The notes: generated by a model from the letters alone, not told the origin. A stretch of 64,000 bases of DNA from Streptomyces laurentii (GCA_002355495.1 AP017424.1:3038001-3102000), one strand, 5' to 3'; counted from the first letter of the stretch, positions 1 to 11,524 are shown. Program-made: numbers and translations.

Positions 1-456
1 GAGCGCCCCGACCTCGACGTGGAACCGCTCGAGGTGCTCAGCCGCGTCTCCCGGCTGGCCCGCCACCTCGACCGCGCCCGTCGGCTCGCCTTCTCCGAGC
101 ACCAGCTGGAGCCCTGGGAGTTCGACGTCCTCACGTCGCTGCGCCGCGCCGGCGCGCCCTACCAGCTCTCCCCCGGCCAGCTGCTCACCCAGACCCTGGT
201 CACCTCGGGCACGATGACCAACCGGATCGACCGCCTCACCAAGAAGGGCCTGGTCGAACGGCTCCCCGACCCGAGCGACCGGCGCGGCGTGCTGGTCCGC
301 CTGACCCCCGAGGGCCGCGACCGCGCCGACCAGTCCCTGGCCGGCCTGCTCGCCCAGGAACGCGCCATCCTGGCCCGTCTGGCCCCCGCGGAACGCACCG
401 AACTGGCCAGCCTGCTGCGCCAGTTGACGGCCCCGTTCGACAACACCCCGATCTGA
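1..456 (+). CDS. MarR-family transcriptional regulator (5' end outside window)
   Basis: This is a winged-helix DNA-binding regulator of the MarR family. The reading frame is already open at base 1, and a GTG at 19 sits inside a helix normally preceded by more sequence, so the true start probably lies upstream. The visible protein has the MarR helix-turn-helix (LLTQTLVTSGTMTNRIDRL) followed by the wing with the family's D-x-R-(G/S) signature (DPSDRRGVLVRLTPEG), then a C-terminal dimerisation helix ending TAPFDNTPI. The length is typical for the family. The ligand and target are not evident. The gene converges with the response regulator at 472-1155, leaving only 15 bp between the stops. Confidence 0.85.
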   Translation, partial: ERPDLDVEPLEVLSRVSRLARHLDRARRLAFSEHQLEPWEFDVLTSLRRAGAPYQLSPGQLLTQTLVTSGTMTNRIDRLTKKGLVERLPDPSDRRGVLVRLTPEGRDRADQSLAGLLAQERAILARLAPAERTELASLLRQLTAPFDNTPI

Positions 457-471
457 CCGCGGCCGGCCGGG

Positions 472-1155
472 TCAGGAGGCGACGTCCTCCACGGGCCCGA
501 CCCCGGCCCGCCGGGCCAGCGCCACCGCGGCCAGCGTGGAGTGGACGCCCAGCTTCCCCAGCACGTTCTGCATGTGCGTCCGTACGGTGTGCGGGGACAG
601 GAACAGGCGCTCGGCGACGGCCTTGCGCCCCAGTCCCGCCACCATGCAGCGCAGTACTTCCCGCTCGCGCGGCGTGAGCGCCTCGACGAGCCGCTCGCTC
701 TCCGTGCGGTGCCGGCGGGCCTCGGTCAGCTCGCGCAGGACGCCGGTGAGCAGGGCGGGCGGCAGATGCGTCTCGTCCCGCAGGACGCCGCGGACGACCG
801 CGAGCAGGCGCTGCAGCGAGCAGTCCTTGGCGACCCAGCCGGAGGCCCCGTTCTGCAGAGCGAGCGCGGCGCGCGGGGCGTCGTCCTTCTCGGCGAGCAC
901 CACGACCCGCAGCGACGGGCGGCCCTCGCGCAGCTCCGCGACCAGCGCGACCCCGTCGGCCCCGCCCAGATCGGCGTCGACGAGCAGCACGTCGAACCGC
1001 CGCCCCTCGGCCGCGGCCCGGTCCAGCGCACGCCGCGCGGCGGCCCCGCTCCCCGCGGCGGCGACGTCGACGTCGGGCTCCGCCGCGAGGGCGGCGGCCA
1101 GCGATTCGGCGAACACGCGATGGTCGTCCACCACCAGAACCCGGATTCGGGCCAC
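472..1155 (-). CDS. LuxR/NarL-family response regulator
   Basis: This is a two-domain response regulator. The N-terminal receiver (residues about 1-120) begins VARIRVLVVDDHRVFAES with the acidic DD pair and has the phospho-acceptor Asp in LLVDADLGG. The C-terminal LuxR helix-turn-helix (LTPREREVLRCMVAGL ... LFLSPHTVRTHMQNVLGKLGV) is complete. I chose the GTG at 1155 because a GGGGG ribosome site lies five bases upstream. A start at 1203 would add an Arg/Pro-rich extension atypical of receivers. No histidine kinase is adjacent, so it looks like an orphan regulator. A related LuxR protein lies on the other side of the gal operon (4723-5475). Confidence 0.85.
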   Translation of the reverse strand: MARIRVLVVDDHRVFAESLAAALAAEPDVDVAAAGSGAAARRALDRAAAEGRRFDVLLVDADLGGADGVALVAELREGRPSLRVVVLAEKDDAPRAALALQNGASGWVAKDCSLQRLLAVVRGVLRDETHLPPALLTGVLRELTEARRHRTESERLVEALTPREREVLRCMVAGLGRKAVAERLFLSPHTVRTHMQNVLGKLGVHSTLAAVALARRAGVGPVEDVAS

Positions 1156-1459
1156 GGACACCCCCAAGAATGGTCGAGGTACGGCCCGGCGCGGGCACGG
1201 CACCGGGAGCGGCGGGCCCGTCGGTTCACACGGCCGCCGCCGTGCCCTGACAGTTACCCCGCCCCGGGCGCCGTACCCGGCGGGTCTCGATACCCCTGAT
1301 CAGCACCGGCCCCCACCGATGCCACGACCAACGTACAAGCAGCCCGCACCCGCCCGAGGCGAATTCCCGGAAGTCCCCCACCCTCCACACACCCCACCCC
1401 CGACACCCGCAACCCCCACCCACTCCCCACCAGCGAAGACGGCGGGCGGCCGCGGCCCC
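1156..1459. other. Intergenic spacer, no feature seen
   Basis: This 304-bp gap separates the LuxR regulator from the 3' end of galK. Its second half is a C/A-rich low-complexity run. I see no convincing hairpin, RNA gene or coding region. It should contain the promoter of the LuxR gene, but I cannot point to hexamers. Confidence 0.4.
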
Positions 1460-2608
1460 TCAGCCCACGCGCCGCGCCCCCGCGGCCGGCACCGCCGCGA
1501 AGACCCCCGGCACCCCGTACCCCGCGCCGGCGAACGCGCCGGTCACCGCCGCCGACACCGCGTCCGCCCGCTCCGACTCCACGAGCACCACCGCGGACCC
1601 CCCGAACCCGCCCCCCGTCATCCGCGCCCCCAGCGCCCCGGCCTCGACCGCCGCCTCGACCACCAGGTCCAACTCGGGGCAGGACACCCGCAGGTCGTCC
1701 CGCAGGGACGTGTGTCCTTCGACGAGCAGCGCTCCGACGGCGCGCGGGTCGCCGCCGTCGAGGAGCGCGATGACGCGTGCGACGCGGTCGTTGTCGGTGA
1801 CGACGTGCCGGACGCAGCGCCGTACCGATTCCGCCTCTCCCTGCAACTTACGCAGCGCGTCGTCCAGTTGCGTGATGCTCACGTCGCGCAGCGTCCGCAC
1901 CCCGAGCGCCCGCGCGCCCGCTTCGCAACCGGCGCGCCGCTCCGCGTACGCGCCGTCTCCGAGCGCGTGCTTCACGCGGGTGTCGACGACGAGGAGCCGC
2001 AGTCCGTCGGCGGCGAGGTCGAAGGGCACCTGTCGATATGTCAGGTCGCGGGTGTCGAGGAACAGCGCGTGGCCTTCGGTGGCGCACGCGGAGGCCATCT
2101 GGTCCATGACGCCGCAGGGCACGCCGACGAAGGCGTTCTCGGCGCGCTGGGCGAGCACGGCGAGTTCGGGGCGGCCGAGGCCGAGTCCGTACAGCTCGTC
2201 GAGGGCGAGCGCGGTGACGACTTCGAGGGCGGCGGAGGAGGAGAGTCCGGCGCCGGTGGGCACGGTGGAGGCGAGGTGGACGTCGGCGCCGCCGACGGGG
2301 TGTCCGGCGTCGCGCAGGGCCCAGACGACCCCGGCGGGGTACGCGGCCCAGCCGCTCACGGAGCCGGGCGCGAGCGCGTCGACCCGGGCCTCCACCACAC
2401 CGCCCTCGACGTCCCGGGAGTGCAGCCGCAGCACGCCGTCGTCCCTGCGGGAGACGGCGGCCACGGCGGTGTGCGGCAGAGCCAGCGGGAGCACGAAGCC
2501 CTCGTTGAAGTCGGTGTACTCACCGATGAGGTTGACGCGTCCGGGCGCGGCCCAGACTCCTTCGGGCCGGGCCCCGTACAGCGCGTCGAACTCTGCCGCG
2601 ATCCTCAT
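1460..2608 (-). CDS. galK: Galactokinase
   Basis: GalK phosphorylates alpha-D-galactose with ATP in the Leloir pathway. The 382-residue protein has the galactokinase signature GRVNLIGEYTDFNEG (residues 23-37), the GHMP-kinase ATP loop (PTGAGLSSSAALEV, about residue 117) and the C-terminal GARMTGGGFGGSAV motif. I chose the ATG at 2608, which gives MRIAAEFDALYG. A longer frame runs upstream but overlaps galE. It is the last gene of galT-galE-galK, with its start eight bases past the galE stop, so it is translated from the same mRNA. Confidence 0.97.
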   Translation of the reverse strand: MRIAAEFDALYGARPEGVWAAPGRVNLIGEYTDFNEGFVLPLALPHTAVAAVSRRDDGVLRLHSRDVEGGVVEARVDALAPGSVSGWAAYPAGVVWALRDAGHPVGGADVHLASTVPTGAGLSSSAALEVVTALALDELYGLGLGRPELAVLAQRAENAFVGVPCGVMDQMASACATEGHALFLDTRDLTYRQVPFDLAADGLRLLVVDTRVKHALGDGAYAERRAGCEAGARALGVRTLRDVSITQLDDALRKLQGEAESVRRCVRHVVTDNDRVARVIALLDGGDPRAVGALLVEGHTSLRDDLRVSCPELDLVVEAAVEAGALGARMTGGGFGGSAVVLVESERADAVSAAVTGAFAGAGYGVPGVFAAVPAAGARRVG

Positions 2609-2616
2609 GCGTATCC

Positions 2617-3585
2617 CTACTCCTGTTCCTTTTCCTGCTTCCGCGCGAACGCCCACGCGTCCTCGACGATGCCCGCGAGGTCGGCGCGCGACGGCGTCCA
2701 GCCGAGCCGCTCGCGCGCGGCGTCGGCGGAGGCGACGAGCACGGCCGGGTCGCCGGCGCGGCGCTCGGCCATGACCTCGGGCACGGGGTGCCCGGTGACC
2801 TTGCGGACGGTCTCGATGACCTCGCGGACGGAGAAGCCGTTGCCGTTGCCGAGGTTGCAGATCTGGTGCTCGCCGGGCTTCATCGCGCCGAGCGCGGCGA
2901 GGTGCGCCTCGGCGAGGTCGGCGACGTGGATGTAGTCGCGGACGCAGGTGCCGTCAGGCGTCGGGTAGTCGTCGCCGTAGACGTTGATGGCGGCGCGCTT
3001 GCCGAGGGCGACCTGGAGGACGAGCGGGATGAGGTGCGACTCGGGGTCGTGCCGCTCGCCGCACTCGTGGTAGGCGCCGGCGACGTTGAAGTAGCGCAGG
3101 GAGACGGCGGCGAGGCCGTGCGCGGCGCACTCGCCGGTGATCATGTGGTCGACGGCGAGCTTGCTGGCGCCGTACGGGTTGGTCGGCGCGGTGGGCGCGG
3201 ACTCGGTGATCGGCACGCTCTGCGGCTCGCCGTAGGTGGCGGCGGTCGACGAGAAGACCAGCTGCCGGACGCCGGCGTCGCGCATGGCGGCGATGAGGGC
3301 CATGGTGCCGCCGACGTTGTTGTCCCAGTACTTCTCGGGCTTGACGACGGATTCGCCGACCTGCGAGTACGCGGCGAAGTGCAGGACGCCGTCGTACGAG
3401 GAGTCGAGCCAGCGCGCGGCGTCCTGGATGCGGCCCTCGATGAACGTCGCGCCGGCGGGGACGCCTTCGCGGAAGCCGGTGGAGAGGTCGTCGAGGACGG
3501 TGACCTCGTGTCCCGCCTCCAGCAGGTGCGTGGCGACCGTGCTGCCCACGTAGCCGGCTCCACCCGTCACCAGGTACTTACTCAA
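2617..3585 (-). CDS. galE: UDP-glucose 4-epimerase
   Basis: GalE interconverts UDP-galactose and UDP-glucose with bound NAD. The 322-residue extended SDR has the dinucleotide-binding TGGAGYVGS (residues 7-15) and the catalytic YxxxK (PYGASK, about residue 146). The start codon is TTG at 3585 and its TTGA overlaps the galT stop, indicating translational coupling. A GAGGTGG ribosome site lies just upstream, inside galT. It is the middle gene of the gal operon. Confidence 0.96.
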   Translation of the reverse strand: MSKYLVTGGAGYVGSTVATHLLEAGHEVTVLDDLSTGFREGVPAGATFIEGRIQDAARWLDSSYDGVLHFAAYSQVGESVVKPEKYWDNNVGGTMALIAAMRDAGVRQLVFSSTAATYGEPQSVPITESAPTAPTNPYGASKLAVDHMITGECAAHGLAAVSLRYFNVAGAYHECGERHDPESHLIPLVLQVALGKRAAINVYGDDYPTPDGTCVRDYIHVADLAEAHLAALGAMKPGEHQICNLGNGNGFSVREVIETVRKVTGHPVPEVMAERRAGDPAVLVASADAARERLGWTPSRADLAGIVEDAWAFARKQEKEQE

Positions 3586-4631
3586 CTGCTTGCCACCTCT
3601 CGGAGTCTGTCGGCCGCGGACTCCGGTGAGACGTCGTTCATGAAGGCGCCCATCCCGGATTCGGTGCCCGCGAGGTACTTCAGCTTGCCAGAGGCTCGGC
3701 GGACGGTGAAAAGCTCCAGGTGCAGGGCGAACTCGTCGCGGGCGTCGGCGGGGGCCTGGTGCCAGGCGGAGATGTACGGAGTGGGCGGGGCGTCGGGCCC
3801 GAAGAGGCGGTCGAAGCGGCGCAGCAATTCGAGGTAGAGGCCCGGGAGTTCGGCGCGGGCGTCGTCGCCGAGGGCGGTGAGGTCGGGGACCCGGTGGTGC
3901 GGGTAGAGGTGGACCTCGTAGGGCCAGCGGGCGGCGTACGGCACGAACGCGGTCCAGTGCTCGCCGGCCAGGACGACCCGTTCACCGGCCCGCTCGCGCG
4001 CGAGGACGTCGTCGAAGAGATTGCGGCCGGTACGCGCGCGGTGCGCGGCGGCGGTGCGCAGCATGGTCGCGGTGCGCGGGGTGGTGAAGGGGAAGGCGTA
4101 GATCTGGCCGTGGGGGTGGGCGAGGGTGACGCCGATCTCGGTGCCGCGGTTCTCGAAGCAGTAGACCTGCCGGACGCCGGGGCGGGCGGCGAGTTCGGCG
4201 GTGCGGTCGGTCCAGGCGGCGACGACGAGGGCGGCCCGCTCCTCGGTGAGGTCGGCGAAGGAGGCGGTGTGGTCGGAGGTGAAGCAGACGACCTCGCAGC
4301 GGCCGTTGTCGCCGGAGAGGGAGGGGAAGCGGTTCTCGAAGACGGCGACGTCGTACGCGTCCGCGGGGATCTCGCTGTGCCGGTCGCCGGTGGAGGGGCA
4401 GAGCGGGCAGCTGTCGGCGGGCGGGTGGTAGGTGCGGCCCTGGCGGTGCGAGGCGATGGCGACGTGCTCGTCGAGGAGCGGGTCGTGGCGGATCTCGGAG
4501 GCCGAGGTGACGGGCGTGAGGGGGCGCGGGTCGGCGGCGTCGCGGACGGTGTCGTCGTGGGCGTCGAAGTAGACGAGTTCGCGCCCGTCGGCGAGGTGGG
4601 TGACGGTCTTCTTCACGGCGGGCTTCTTCAC
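3582..4631 (-). CDS. galT: Galactose-1-phosphate uridylyltransferase
   Basis: GalT exchanges galactose-1-phosphate with UDP-glucose. The 349-residue protein shows a zinc-type CPLC pair (CPLCPSTGD), the histidine-triad active site [12 protein letters not shown], and the C-terminal [10 protein letters not shown] segment typical of the family. The start is a GTG at 4631, supported by GGAGG seven bases upstream. An internal GTG at 4616 is a weaker alternative. It is the first gene of the galTEK operon. The upstream region is locally AT-rich and probably carries the promoter. Confidence 0.96.
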   Translation of the reverse strand: MKKPAVKKTVTHLADGRELVYFDAHDDTVRDAADPRPLTPVTSASEIRHDPLLDEHVAIASHRQGRTYHPPADSCPLCPSTGDRHSEIPADAYDVAVFENRFPSLSGDNGRCEVVCFTSDHTASFADLTEERAALVVAAWTDRTAELAARPGVRQVYCFENRGTEIGVTLAHPHGQIYAFPFTTPRTATMLRTAAAHRARTGRNLFDDVLARERAGERVVLAGEHWTAFVPYAARWPYEVHLYPHHRVPDLTALGDDARAELPGLYLELLRRFDRLFGPDAPPTPYISAWHQAPADARDEFALHLELFTVRRASGKLKYLAGTESGMGAFMNDVSPESAADRLREVASS

Positions 4632-4698
4632 GGCGGGGCCTCCATCGAACAGAACCCTTCATAAAAAACCACAATCCAACATCACCGCGCAACACTCA
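4632..4698 (-). promoter_or_regulatory. Probable gal operon promoter region
   Basis: The stretch upstream of galT contains an AT-rich patch (about 4660-4680, including a run of six T on the minus strand) that stands out in very GC-rich DNA. The galTEK promoter is expected here. I cannot assign -35 and -10 hexamers with confidence. Confidence 0.35.
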
Positions 4699-4720
4699 CC
4701 CCGGTACGACCGCACCGGGG
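4699..4720 (-). terminator. Hairpin terminator after LuxR gene
   Basis: CCCCGGT and ACCGGGG form a 7-bp stem with an 8-nt loop, directly after the stop of the LuxR regulator at 4723. It probably insulates the gal operon from read-through. Confidence 0.6.
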
Positions 4721-4722
4721 CA

Positions 4723-5475
4723 TCAGCCGCGCGCCGCCGAGGCGCCCCCCAGACCCACGCCGCCTACGCCGCCCAGGCTCCCGACGCCCGCGCCGCCGCC
4801 CACACCCGCCGGGGCCGGCACCCGGTCGAGCAGCCCCGTCCGCGCCGCCAGCGCCGCCGCCTCCAGGCGGGACCCGACGCCCAGCTTCATCAGCACCCGC
4901 TGCACATGCGTGCGCGCCGTACTCGGCGCGATCGCCATGCCCGCCGCGATCCCCCGGGTGTCCTCGCCCTCCGCCACCCGGACCAGCACCTCCGCCTCGC
5001 GCGGGGTCAGCAGCCGCAGCAGCCGCTGCCCCTCGTCGTCGGGCTGCGCCGCCGGGTGCAGCAGCTCGGCGAACGCGGCCTGGAGGAGCTGCGGCGCCAC
5101 CGCCGACTCGCCCGCCCGGGCCTTCACCAGGGCGCGCTCGACCCCCTCGATGCGCTCGTCGTGCCGGACGTACCCGGCCGCACCGGCCGCGAACGCGGCG
5201 GCGATGCCGCGCGGCGACGGCACCGGGCCGAGCACGACGACGGCGGTCTGCGGGCGCTCGCGCCGGATCCGTACGACCGGATCGAAGACGCCCGGTTCGG
5301 CGGGCCGCGAGGTGCCGAGCAGACAGACCTCCGGCGCGCGGCTCACCACCAGGTCCGCGGCCCCCGCGACCGGCGCCGCCGCGGCGAGCACCCGGTGCCC
5401 GCGCAGCTTGAGCGCCGAGGCCAGCGCCTCCGCGTGCAGACGGTGGTCGTCGACCACCATGAGCCGAACCCCCAT
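4723..5475 (-). CDS. LuxR-family response regulator with Gly-rich tail
   Basis: The receiver-like N-terminal half begins MGVRLMVVDDHRLHAEAL. The usual phospho-acceptor position reads VCLLGTSRP, so the canonical Asp is not obvious and the domain may act without phosphorylation. The C-terminal half has a complete LuxR HTH (LTPREAEVLVRVAEG ... STARTHVQRVLMKLGV). A glycine/alanine-rich tail of about 30 residues follows, which is unusual. I chose the ATG at 5475 because GGGGAGG lies just upstream. It stands alone between two hairpins. It may be a paralogue of the regulator at 472-1155. Confidence 0.82.
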   Translation of the reverse strand: MGVRLMVVDDHRLHAEALASALKLRGHRVLAAAAPVAGAADLVVSRAPEVCLLGTSRPAEPGVFDPVVRIRRERPQTAVVVLGPVPSPRGIAAAFAAGAAGYVRHDERIEGVERALVKARAGESAVAPQLLQAAFAELLHPAAQPDDEGQRLLRLLTPREAEVLVRVAEGEDTRGIAAGMAIAPSTARTHVQRVLMKLGVGSRLEAAALAARTGLLDRVPAPAGVGGGAGVGSLGGVGGVGLGGASAARG

Positions 5476-5612
5476 CGGTCCTCCCCTCCCCGGGCCAGGC
5501 CGCCCCCGGCCCCTGGACCCGGCACGGTACACACTCCCCCGCCCGTCTCCGCCCTGTTCGCGGGCATCGGCCGGCCGCGGGCCGGATCCGGCGCAGGTCC
5601 GGGAAACACGAG

Positions 5613-5639
5613 GGGCCCCTCCCGCGGTGGGAGGGGCCC
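5613..5639 (-). terminator. Hairpin terminator after beta-propeller gene
   Basis: Perfect 11-bp arms (GGGCCCCTCCC / GGGAGGGGCCC) with a 5-nt loop lie downstream of the minus-strand gene ending at 5690 and upstream of the LuxR gene. Confidence 0.75.
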
Positions 5640-5689
5640 TGAGTCCGTCCGGCCGTCCCCCAGGGGTGGCTGTACGGGTGTGCGTACGG

Positions 5690-7522
5690 TCAGCCGGCCG
5701 CCGAGAAGGCGACGACCAGGTACTCCTTGCCGATCGGCTTCTTGCTGATCAGGGTGTCCGCGACGAAGAAGTGCCCGTTGCCGTACAGGTACTCGGCACT
5801 GGGGGCGTTGAAGCTCGTCTCGGCGTCCCGGATCTCCTTCTGGTCCGGGTTCTTCATCAGCACGGTCGACTTCATCGAGCCGCCGTCGATGGAGACGATC
5901 TCGCCGCCCTTGTTGTACGGGGGCAGCTTGTACGCGATGAGGTTGCCGCCGTCCATGCGCAGCGGCATCAGGGTGTAGCGGTCGCCCGCGTCGGCCTTCT
6001 CCGGGGCCAGCCGGCCGTTGTCGAGGTCGAAGGCGACGATCTCGTTGGTCTCGTCGCCGTACTCGCCGGTGCTGCCCTCGTGCTTCTCGGTCGGCACGTA
6101 CAGCTTGTTGTTGCCGACGGCGAGCTGGGTGCAGCCCTCGACCCGGCTGGAGCGGCAGCGGCCCGCGTAGCGCTGCGGGTCGGCCGTGATCTTGGCCTTC
6201 AGCTTGCCGGTCTTCTCGTCGATGGAGAAGAAGTCCGAGATGCCGCTGCCGTCGCCCTCGACGTCGCCGACCTCGGCCGCGACGACGAGCGGCTTGCTGG
6301 AGACGACGGACGCGAAGTCGACACCGCGGGGCATCTTGTACTCCGACCGCGGGGCGCCGGACATCGGGTCGAGGGTCTGGATGCTGACGGTCGGGTCGTC
6401 GTACGTGCCGCACCTGCGGACCGCGACCAGGCCGGCGCCGCCGCCGTAGCCCGCGTCCTCGCAGTTGTCGGCGTTGGCCTGCGGCTTCCAGCGCGGGTTG
6501 CCGTTGGCGATGTCGAAGCCCGCGCCGCCGTCGAGGCCGCCGGCCGCGACCGTCCGGTCGTGCACGGTGACCTCGGTGAAGGTGGCCTTCTTGTCGCCGG
6601 CGGTGCCGCCGGTGATCGAGGTGGACCACACCAGCTTGCCGGTCGTGAGGTCGACCAGGCCGACCTCGGTGCAGGGCTGGAAGAAGCGCGGGGCGGCCCG
6701 CTTGGACGCCTCGAAGAGGATCGGCACCTTGTGGTCGTTCGTCATGTGGGCCGAGGCGCCGCAGATCTGACCGGTCAGCGGCAGGGTCCACTTGACCGAG
6801 CCCTTGGCCGGGTCGTAGCCGACGACCGAGTTCAGGCCCGCCTTCACGTACGTGGTGTCCGTGAGCCAGGAGCCGGAGGTGTCGGTGACGTCCTGGACCC
6901 GCGGCAGGTCCAGCTTGAACGCGAGCGTCGACTTCGGGTCGGCCGGGGCCTTCTCCTTGCCGGGCCCGTCCACGCCGCCCGAGCCGCCCTTCTCGCCGCC
7001 CGTGCCGCCGCCGGCGGCCCCGCCGGACGTGGCCTGCGGGTCGGCGGGCTTGTCGCCGCCGGTGTTCGCGTAGATCAGGCCGCCGCCGACGAGCAGGACG
7101 ACCGCGGCGGCCGCCGCGACGACGATCCGCATCTGCGTCGACAGCTTCTTGCGCCCGCCGGGCGCCGGCTGGCCCGCCGCCGGCATGGGCCGCATCGGCT
7201 GCGTGGGGAACTGCGGCTGCTGCTGCGGGTAGCCGTACTGCTGCGGCGGCTGCGGCATGGTGGGCGGCTGCGGCGGCTGCTGGCCCGGCGGATAGCCGTC
7301 CTGCGGGTAACCGTACGGCGGCGGCACCGCCGGCTGGCCGGGCTGCTGCGGGTATCCGTACCCCGGCTGACCCGGCTGACCGGGCGGCGGCGGGGTGCCG
7401 TAGGCGCCGGGCTGGGGGTCCTGCGGCGCGCCGAACCCACCCGGCGGGGGGTCCTGCGGTGCCCCGAAGCCGCCCGGCGGCGGCCCGGGGGGCTGGTTCG
7501 GCGGGGGCGGCGGCTGCGTCAT
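5690..7522 (-). CDS. Membrane-anchored PQQ-like beta-propeller protein (copy 1)
   Basis: The 610-residue protein has three parts. A Pro/Gln/Gly/Tyr-rich cytoplasmic N-terminus (about residues 1-125) comes first. A single hydrophobic helix (IVVAAAAAVVLLVGGGLIY, about 132-150) follows. The rest is a large extracellular domain with repeated blades of the type 'DLTTGKLVWSTSI' and 'NGNPRWKPQ', characteristic of PQQ-like beta-propellers such as BamB. Topology is predicted N-in/C-out. The function is unknown. Proline-rich tails of this kind are common in actinobacterial membrane proteins and could bind partners or be phosphorylated. The neighbour at 7667-9553 has the same architecture, suggesting tandem duplication. 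Confidence 0.8.
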   Translation of the reverse strand: MTQPPPPPNQPPGPPPGGFGAPQDPPPGGFGAPQDPQPGAYGTPPPPGQPGQPGYGYPQQPGQPAVPPPYGYPQDGYPPGQQPPQPPTMPQPPQQYGYPQQQPQFPTQPMRPMPAAGQPAPGGRKKLSTQMRIVVAAAAAVVLLVGGGLIYANTGGDKPADPQATSGGAAGGGTGGEKGGSGGVDGPGKEKAPADPKSTLAFKLDLPRVQDVTDTSGSWLTDTTYVKAGLNSVVGYDPAKGSVKWTLPLTGQICGASAHMTNDHKVPILFEASKRAAPRFFQPCTEVGLVDLTTGKLVWSTSITGGTAGDKKATFTEVTVHDRTVAAGGLDGGAGFDIANGNPRWKPQANADNCEDAGYGGGAGLVAVRRCGTYDDPTVSIQTLDPMSGAPRSEYKMPRGVDFASVVSSKPLVVAAEVGDVEGDGSGISDFFSIDEKTGKLKAKITADPQRYAGRCRSSRVEGCTQLAVGNNKLYVPTEKHEGSTGEYGDETNEIVAFDLDNGRLAPEKADAGDRYTLMPLRMDGGNLIAYKLPPYNKGGEIVSIDGGSMKSTVLMKNPDQKEIRDAETSFNAPSAEYLYGNGHFFVADTLISKKPIGKEYLVVAFSAAG

Positions 7523-7666
7523 GACGTACGTACCTCGGAAGGGTCGGGGAGGGGACGGCGGGGCGGGCGGGACGGGGCGTCACGGGGACGGCCTCACCGG
7601 CGGGGAACGACGACGCGGGTGGCACGGCACCGGCGGACGGGCCGCCGTGCCGTACCACCCGGGACG

Positions 7667-9553
7667 TCACTTGCCGTAGGCCATCATCGACTTGGTCTCC
7701 TTCTCCGCCTTGTCGTTGGCGGCGGAGATCCGGCCGGCGGCGATCACGAAGGTCCCGCCGGAGTACGCGTAGGCGGCGTCGTAGAAGGAGCTCTCCATCG
7801 ACGCGAGCCCGGCCTGGCCCTGGATCAGCACCTTCGGCGCGCCGCCCGTCGGGGCGAGGGTCGCGACCGCGCTGCCCTTGCCGTACTTGGGCTCGACGTA
7901 CACCAGCACGTCGGAACCCTCCATCCGCAGCGGCTGCATGGCCTGCTCGGCGGGCGCCTTGGCACGCCACTTGACGTTGCCGGAGTTCAGGTCGAAGGCG
8001 ACGACCTCGTTGGACTTGCCGTACTCGCTGTCGGTCGCCATGTAGAAGGTGTTCGCGTCGGCGGCGACACCGGTGCAGCCCTGGAGGTTCTTGCCGAAGA
8101 CGACGAAGGTGCCGCCACAGCTCGGCGAGAACCGGTCGGAGCCGCCCGCGTGCATCTGCGAGCGCAGCTTGCCGCCCGAGGTCAGCGTGAAGATCGACCA
8201 CTTCTTCTTGTCGGTGTCGTCGTTGCGCTGGATCGTGGAGACCACCAGCGGGTCGACGGAGTAGACCCGGTCGACCTCCCACGTGAGCGGGAGCTTGTAG
8301 GTCCACTTGGTCGCGCCGGTCGCGGGGTCGATCTCGCTGACCGCGTGCGACTCCTTCTTCACGTCCCCGGACGGGCACTTGGAGGCGGCGATCAGCTTGC
8401 TGCCGCCCGCGTACGCGTACGGCTTGCAGCCGCTGGTCGGCGAGGTGAAGAGCTGCTTGCCGTCGGCGAGGGAGAAGCCGTAGGCGGAGCTGGAGCCCGA
8501 CGCGGTCACCGTGTTGCCGCTGATGGCGAGGGTGTTGTCGGAGAAGGCGAACAGGCCGGTGGGCTTGGGGATGGCCTTCTTCCAGCCCGCCTTGCCGGTC
8601 TTGAGGTCGACCTGCTGCATCTGGAGGCACTTGGCGCGGTCGCCGGCGCTGTCCTTGACGCCGAAGACCATGACGCCGTCGGCGGACGGCTCCGGCGGGG
8701 CGGCGCACAGCTCGAAGGGCACGTCGACGTGCCACTTCGAGGAGCCGTCGGCGAGGCTGTAGCCGTCGATGCCCTTGTACATGGCCTTGACGACGGTGTC
8801 GCCGACGATCCACGGGCCGTAGACGTCGGCGCCGTTACGGGGCAGGTCGACGTTGTTCTTGAGCAGCCACTGGACCTTGGCCTCGCTGCCGGTGCGCTGC
8901 GCGTTGAGGTCGTCCTCGCCGCCGTCGCCGTCGCCCTTGCCGTCGCCCTTGTCGACCGGGGCGGTGGTCTTCGGCCCGTTGGAGGAGGTCTCGGTGGGGC
9001 CGGCGACCGGCTTGTCCTCGTCGCCGCCGCTGAGCGCGAACCAGGTGCCGCCACCGACCACGAGCAGCGCGGCCGCCGCCGCGGCGACGATGACGCCGGG
9101 CTTGCCCTTGAACGGGTTCCTGCCGCCTCCGCCGCCGGGGCCGGGCACGGGCCCGCCGGCCATCGGGGCGGTCGGGTAGCCGCCACCGCCCCCGTAGGGG
9201 TTCTGCTGCTGCCCGTAGGGGCCCGGCTGCTGGCCGTACGGGCCGGGCTGCTGCGGGTACCCGTAGGAGCCGGGCTGCTGCCCGTAGGGGCCCGGCTGCT
9301 GGCCGTACGGGCCGGGCTGCTGCGGCTGCCCGTACGGGCCGGGCTGACCGGGCTGCTGCTGCGGCGGGGCGTACGGGCCGGGCGTCGGGCCGGCGGCCGG
9401 GGTGGCGGGTGCCGTGGGCGGCATCGCGGGTGCCGTCGGCGGAGCCGGCGGAGCCGCGGGCGCCTGCGGCGGGACCGGCGGCGCGGGCGGAACGTTGGAG
9501 TCCGGGTTCGGTGCGCCGAAGCCCGGCGGCTGGTTGCTCGGCGGCTGGGTCAT
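7667..9553 (-). CDS. Membrane-anchored PQQ-like beta-propeller protein (copy 2)
   Basis: This 628-residue protein has the same layout as its downstream neighbour: a low-complexity N-terminus rich in PGPYGQQ repeats, one transmembrane helix (VIVAAAAAALLVVGGGTWFAL, about residues 155-175), then a beta-propeller with blades such as 'DLKTGKAGWKKAI' and 'SLADGKQLFTSP'. The ATG at 9553 (MTQPPSNQPPGF) matches the start of copy 1; an upstream ATG would add 15 unlike residues. The low-complexity segment contains a DNA repeat (9211-9325). The function is unknown. The 144-bp gap to copy 1 leaves room for a separate promoter. Confidence 0.8.
   Translation of the reverse strand: MTQPPSNQPPGFGAPNPDSNVPPAPPVPPQAPAAPPAPPTAPAMPPTAPATPAAGPTPGPYAPPQQQPGQPGPYGQPQQPGPYGQQPGPYGQQPGSYGYPQQPGPYGQQPGPYGQQQNPYGGGGGYPTAPMAGGPVPGPGGGGGRNPFKGKPGVIVAAAAAALLVVGGGTWFALSGGDEDKPVAGPTETSSNGPKTTAPVDKGDGKGDGDGGEDDLNAQRTGSEAKVQWLLKNNVDLPRNGADVYGPWIVGDTVVKAMYKGIDGYSLADGSSKWHVDVPFELCAAPPEPSADGVMVFGVKDSAGDRAKCLQMQQVDLKTGKAGWKKAIPKPTGLFAFSDNTLAISGNTVTASGSSSAYGFSLADGKQLFTSPTSGCKPYAYAGGSKLIAASKCPSGDVKKESHAVSEIDPATGATKWTYKLPLTWEVDRVYSVDPLVVSTIQRNDDTDKKKWSIFTLTSGGKLRSQMHAGGSDRFSPSCGGTFVVFGKNLQGCTGVAADANTFYMATDSEYGKSNEVVAFDLNSGNVKWRAKAPAEQAMQPLRMEGSDVLVYVEPKYGKGSAVATLAPTGGAPKVLIQGQAGLASMESSFYDAAYAYSGGTFVIAAGRISAANDKAEKETKSMMAYGK
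9211..9325 (-). repeat. 69-bp tandem repeat in the Pro/Gly/Gln-rich coding segment
   Basis: A 46-bp stretch beginning GCCCGTAGGGGCCCGG at 9211 recurs exactly at 9280, giving a 23-codon period encoding PGPYGQQ-type units. It is in frame and likely to vary in copy number between strains. Confidence 0.8.
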
Positions 9554-9700
9554 CAGCGCGGTCCCCCTATGGATATGAACGGGTTTTCTTTCTACCACCC
9601 GGAGGATGGCTCAAAAGTGGCCGGTCCGCGCCTTGTTCCCAAGGGCGAACCGGCCTGTGATGCCGTCGTTACTCGTTCTCTACGAGTTCTCTACGGGTGC

Positions 9701-11524
<1,824 letters not shown>

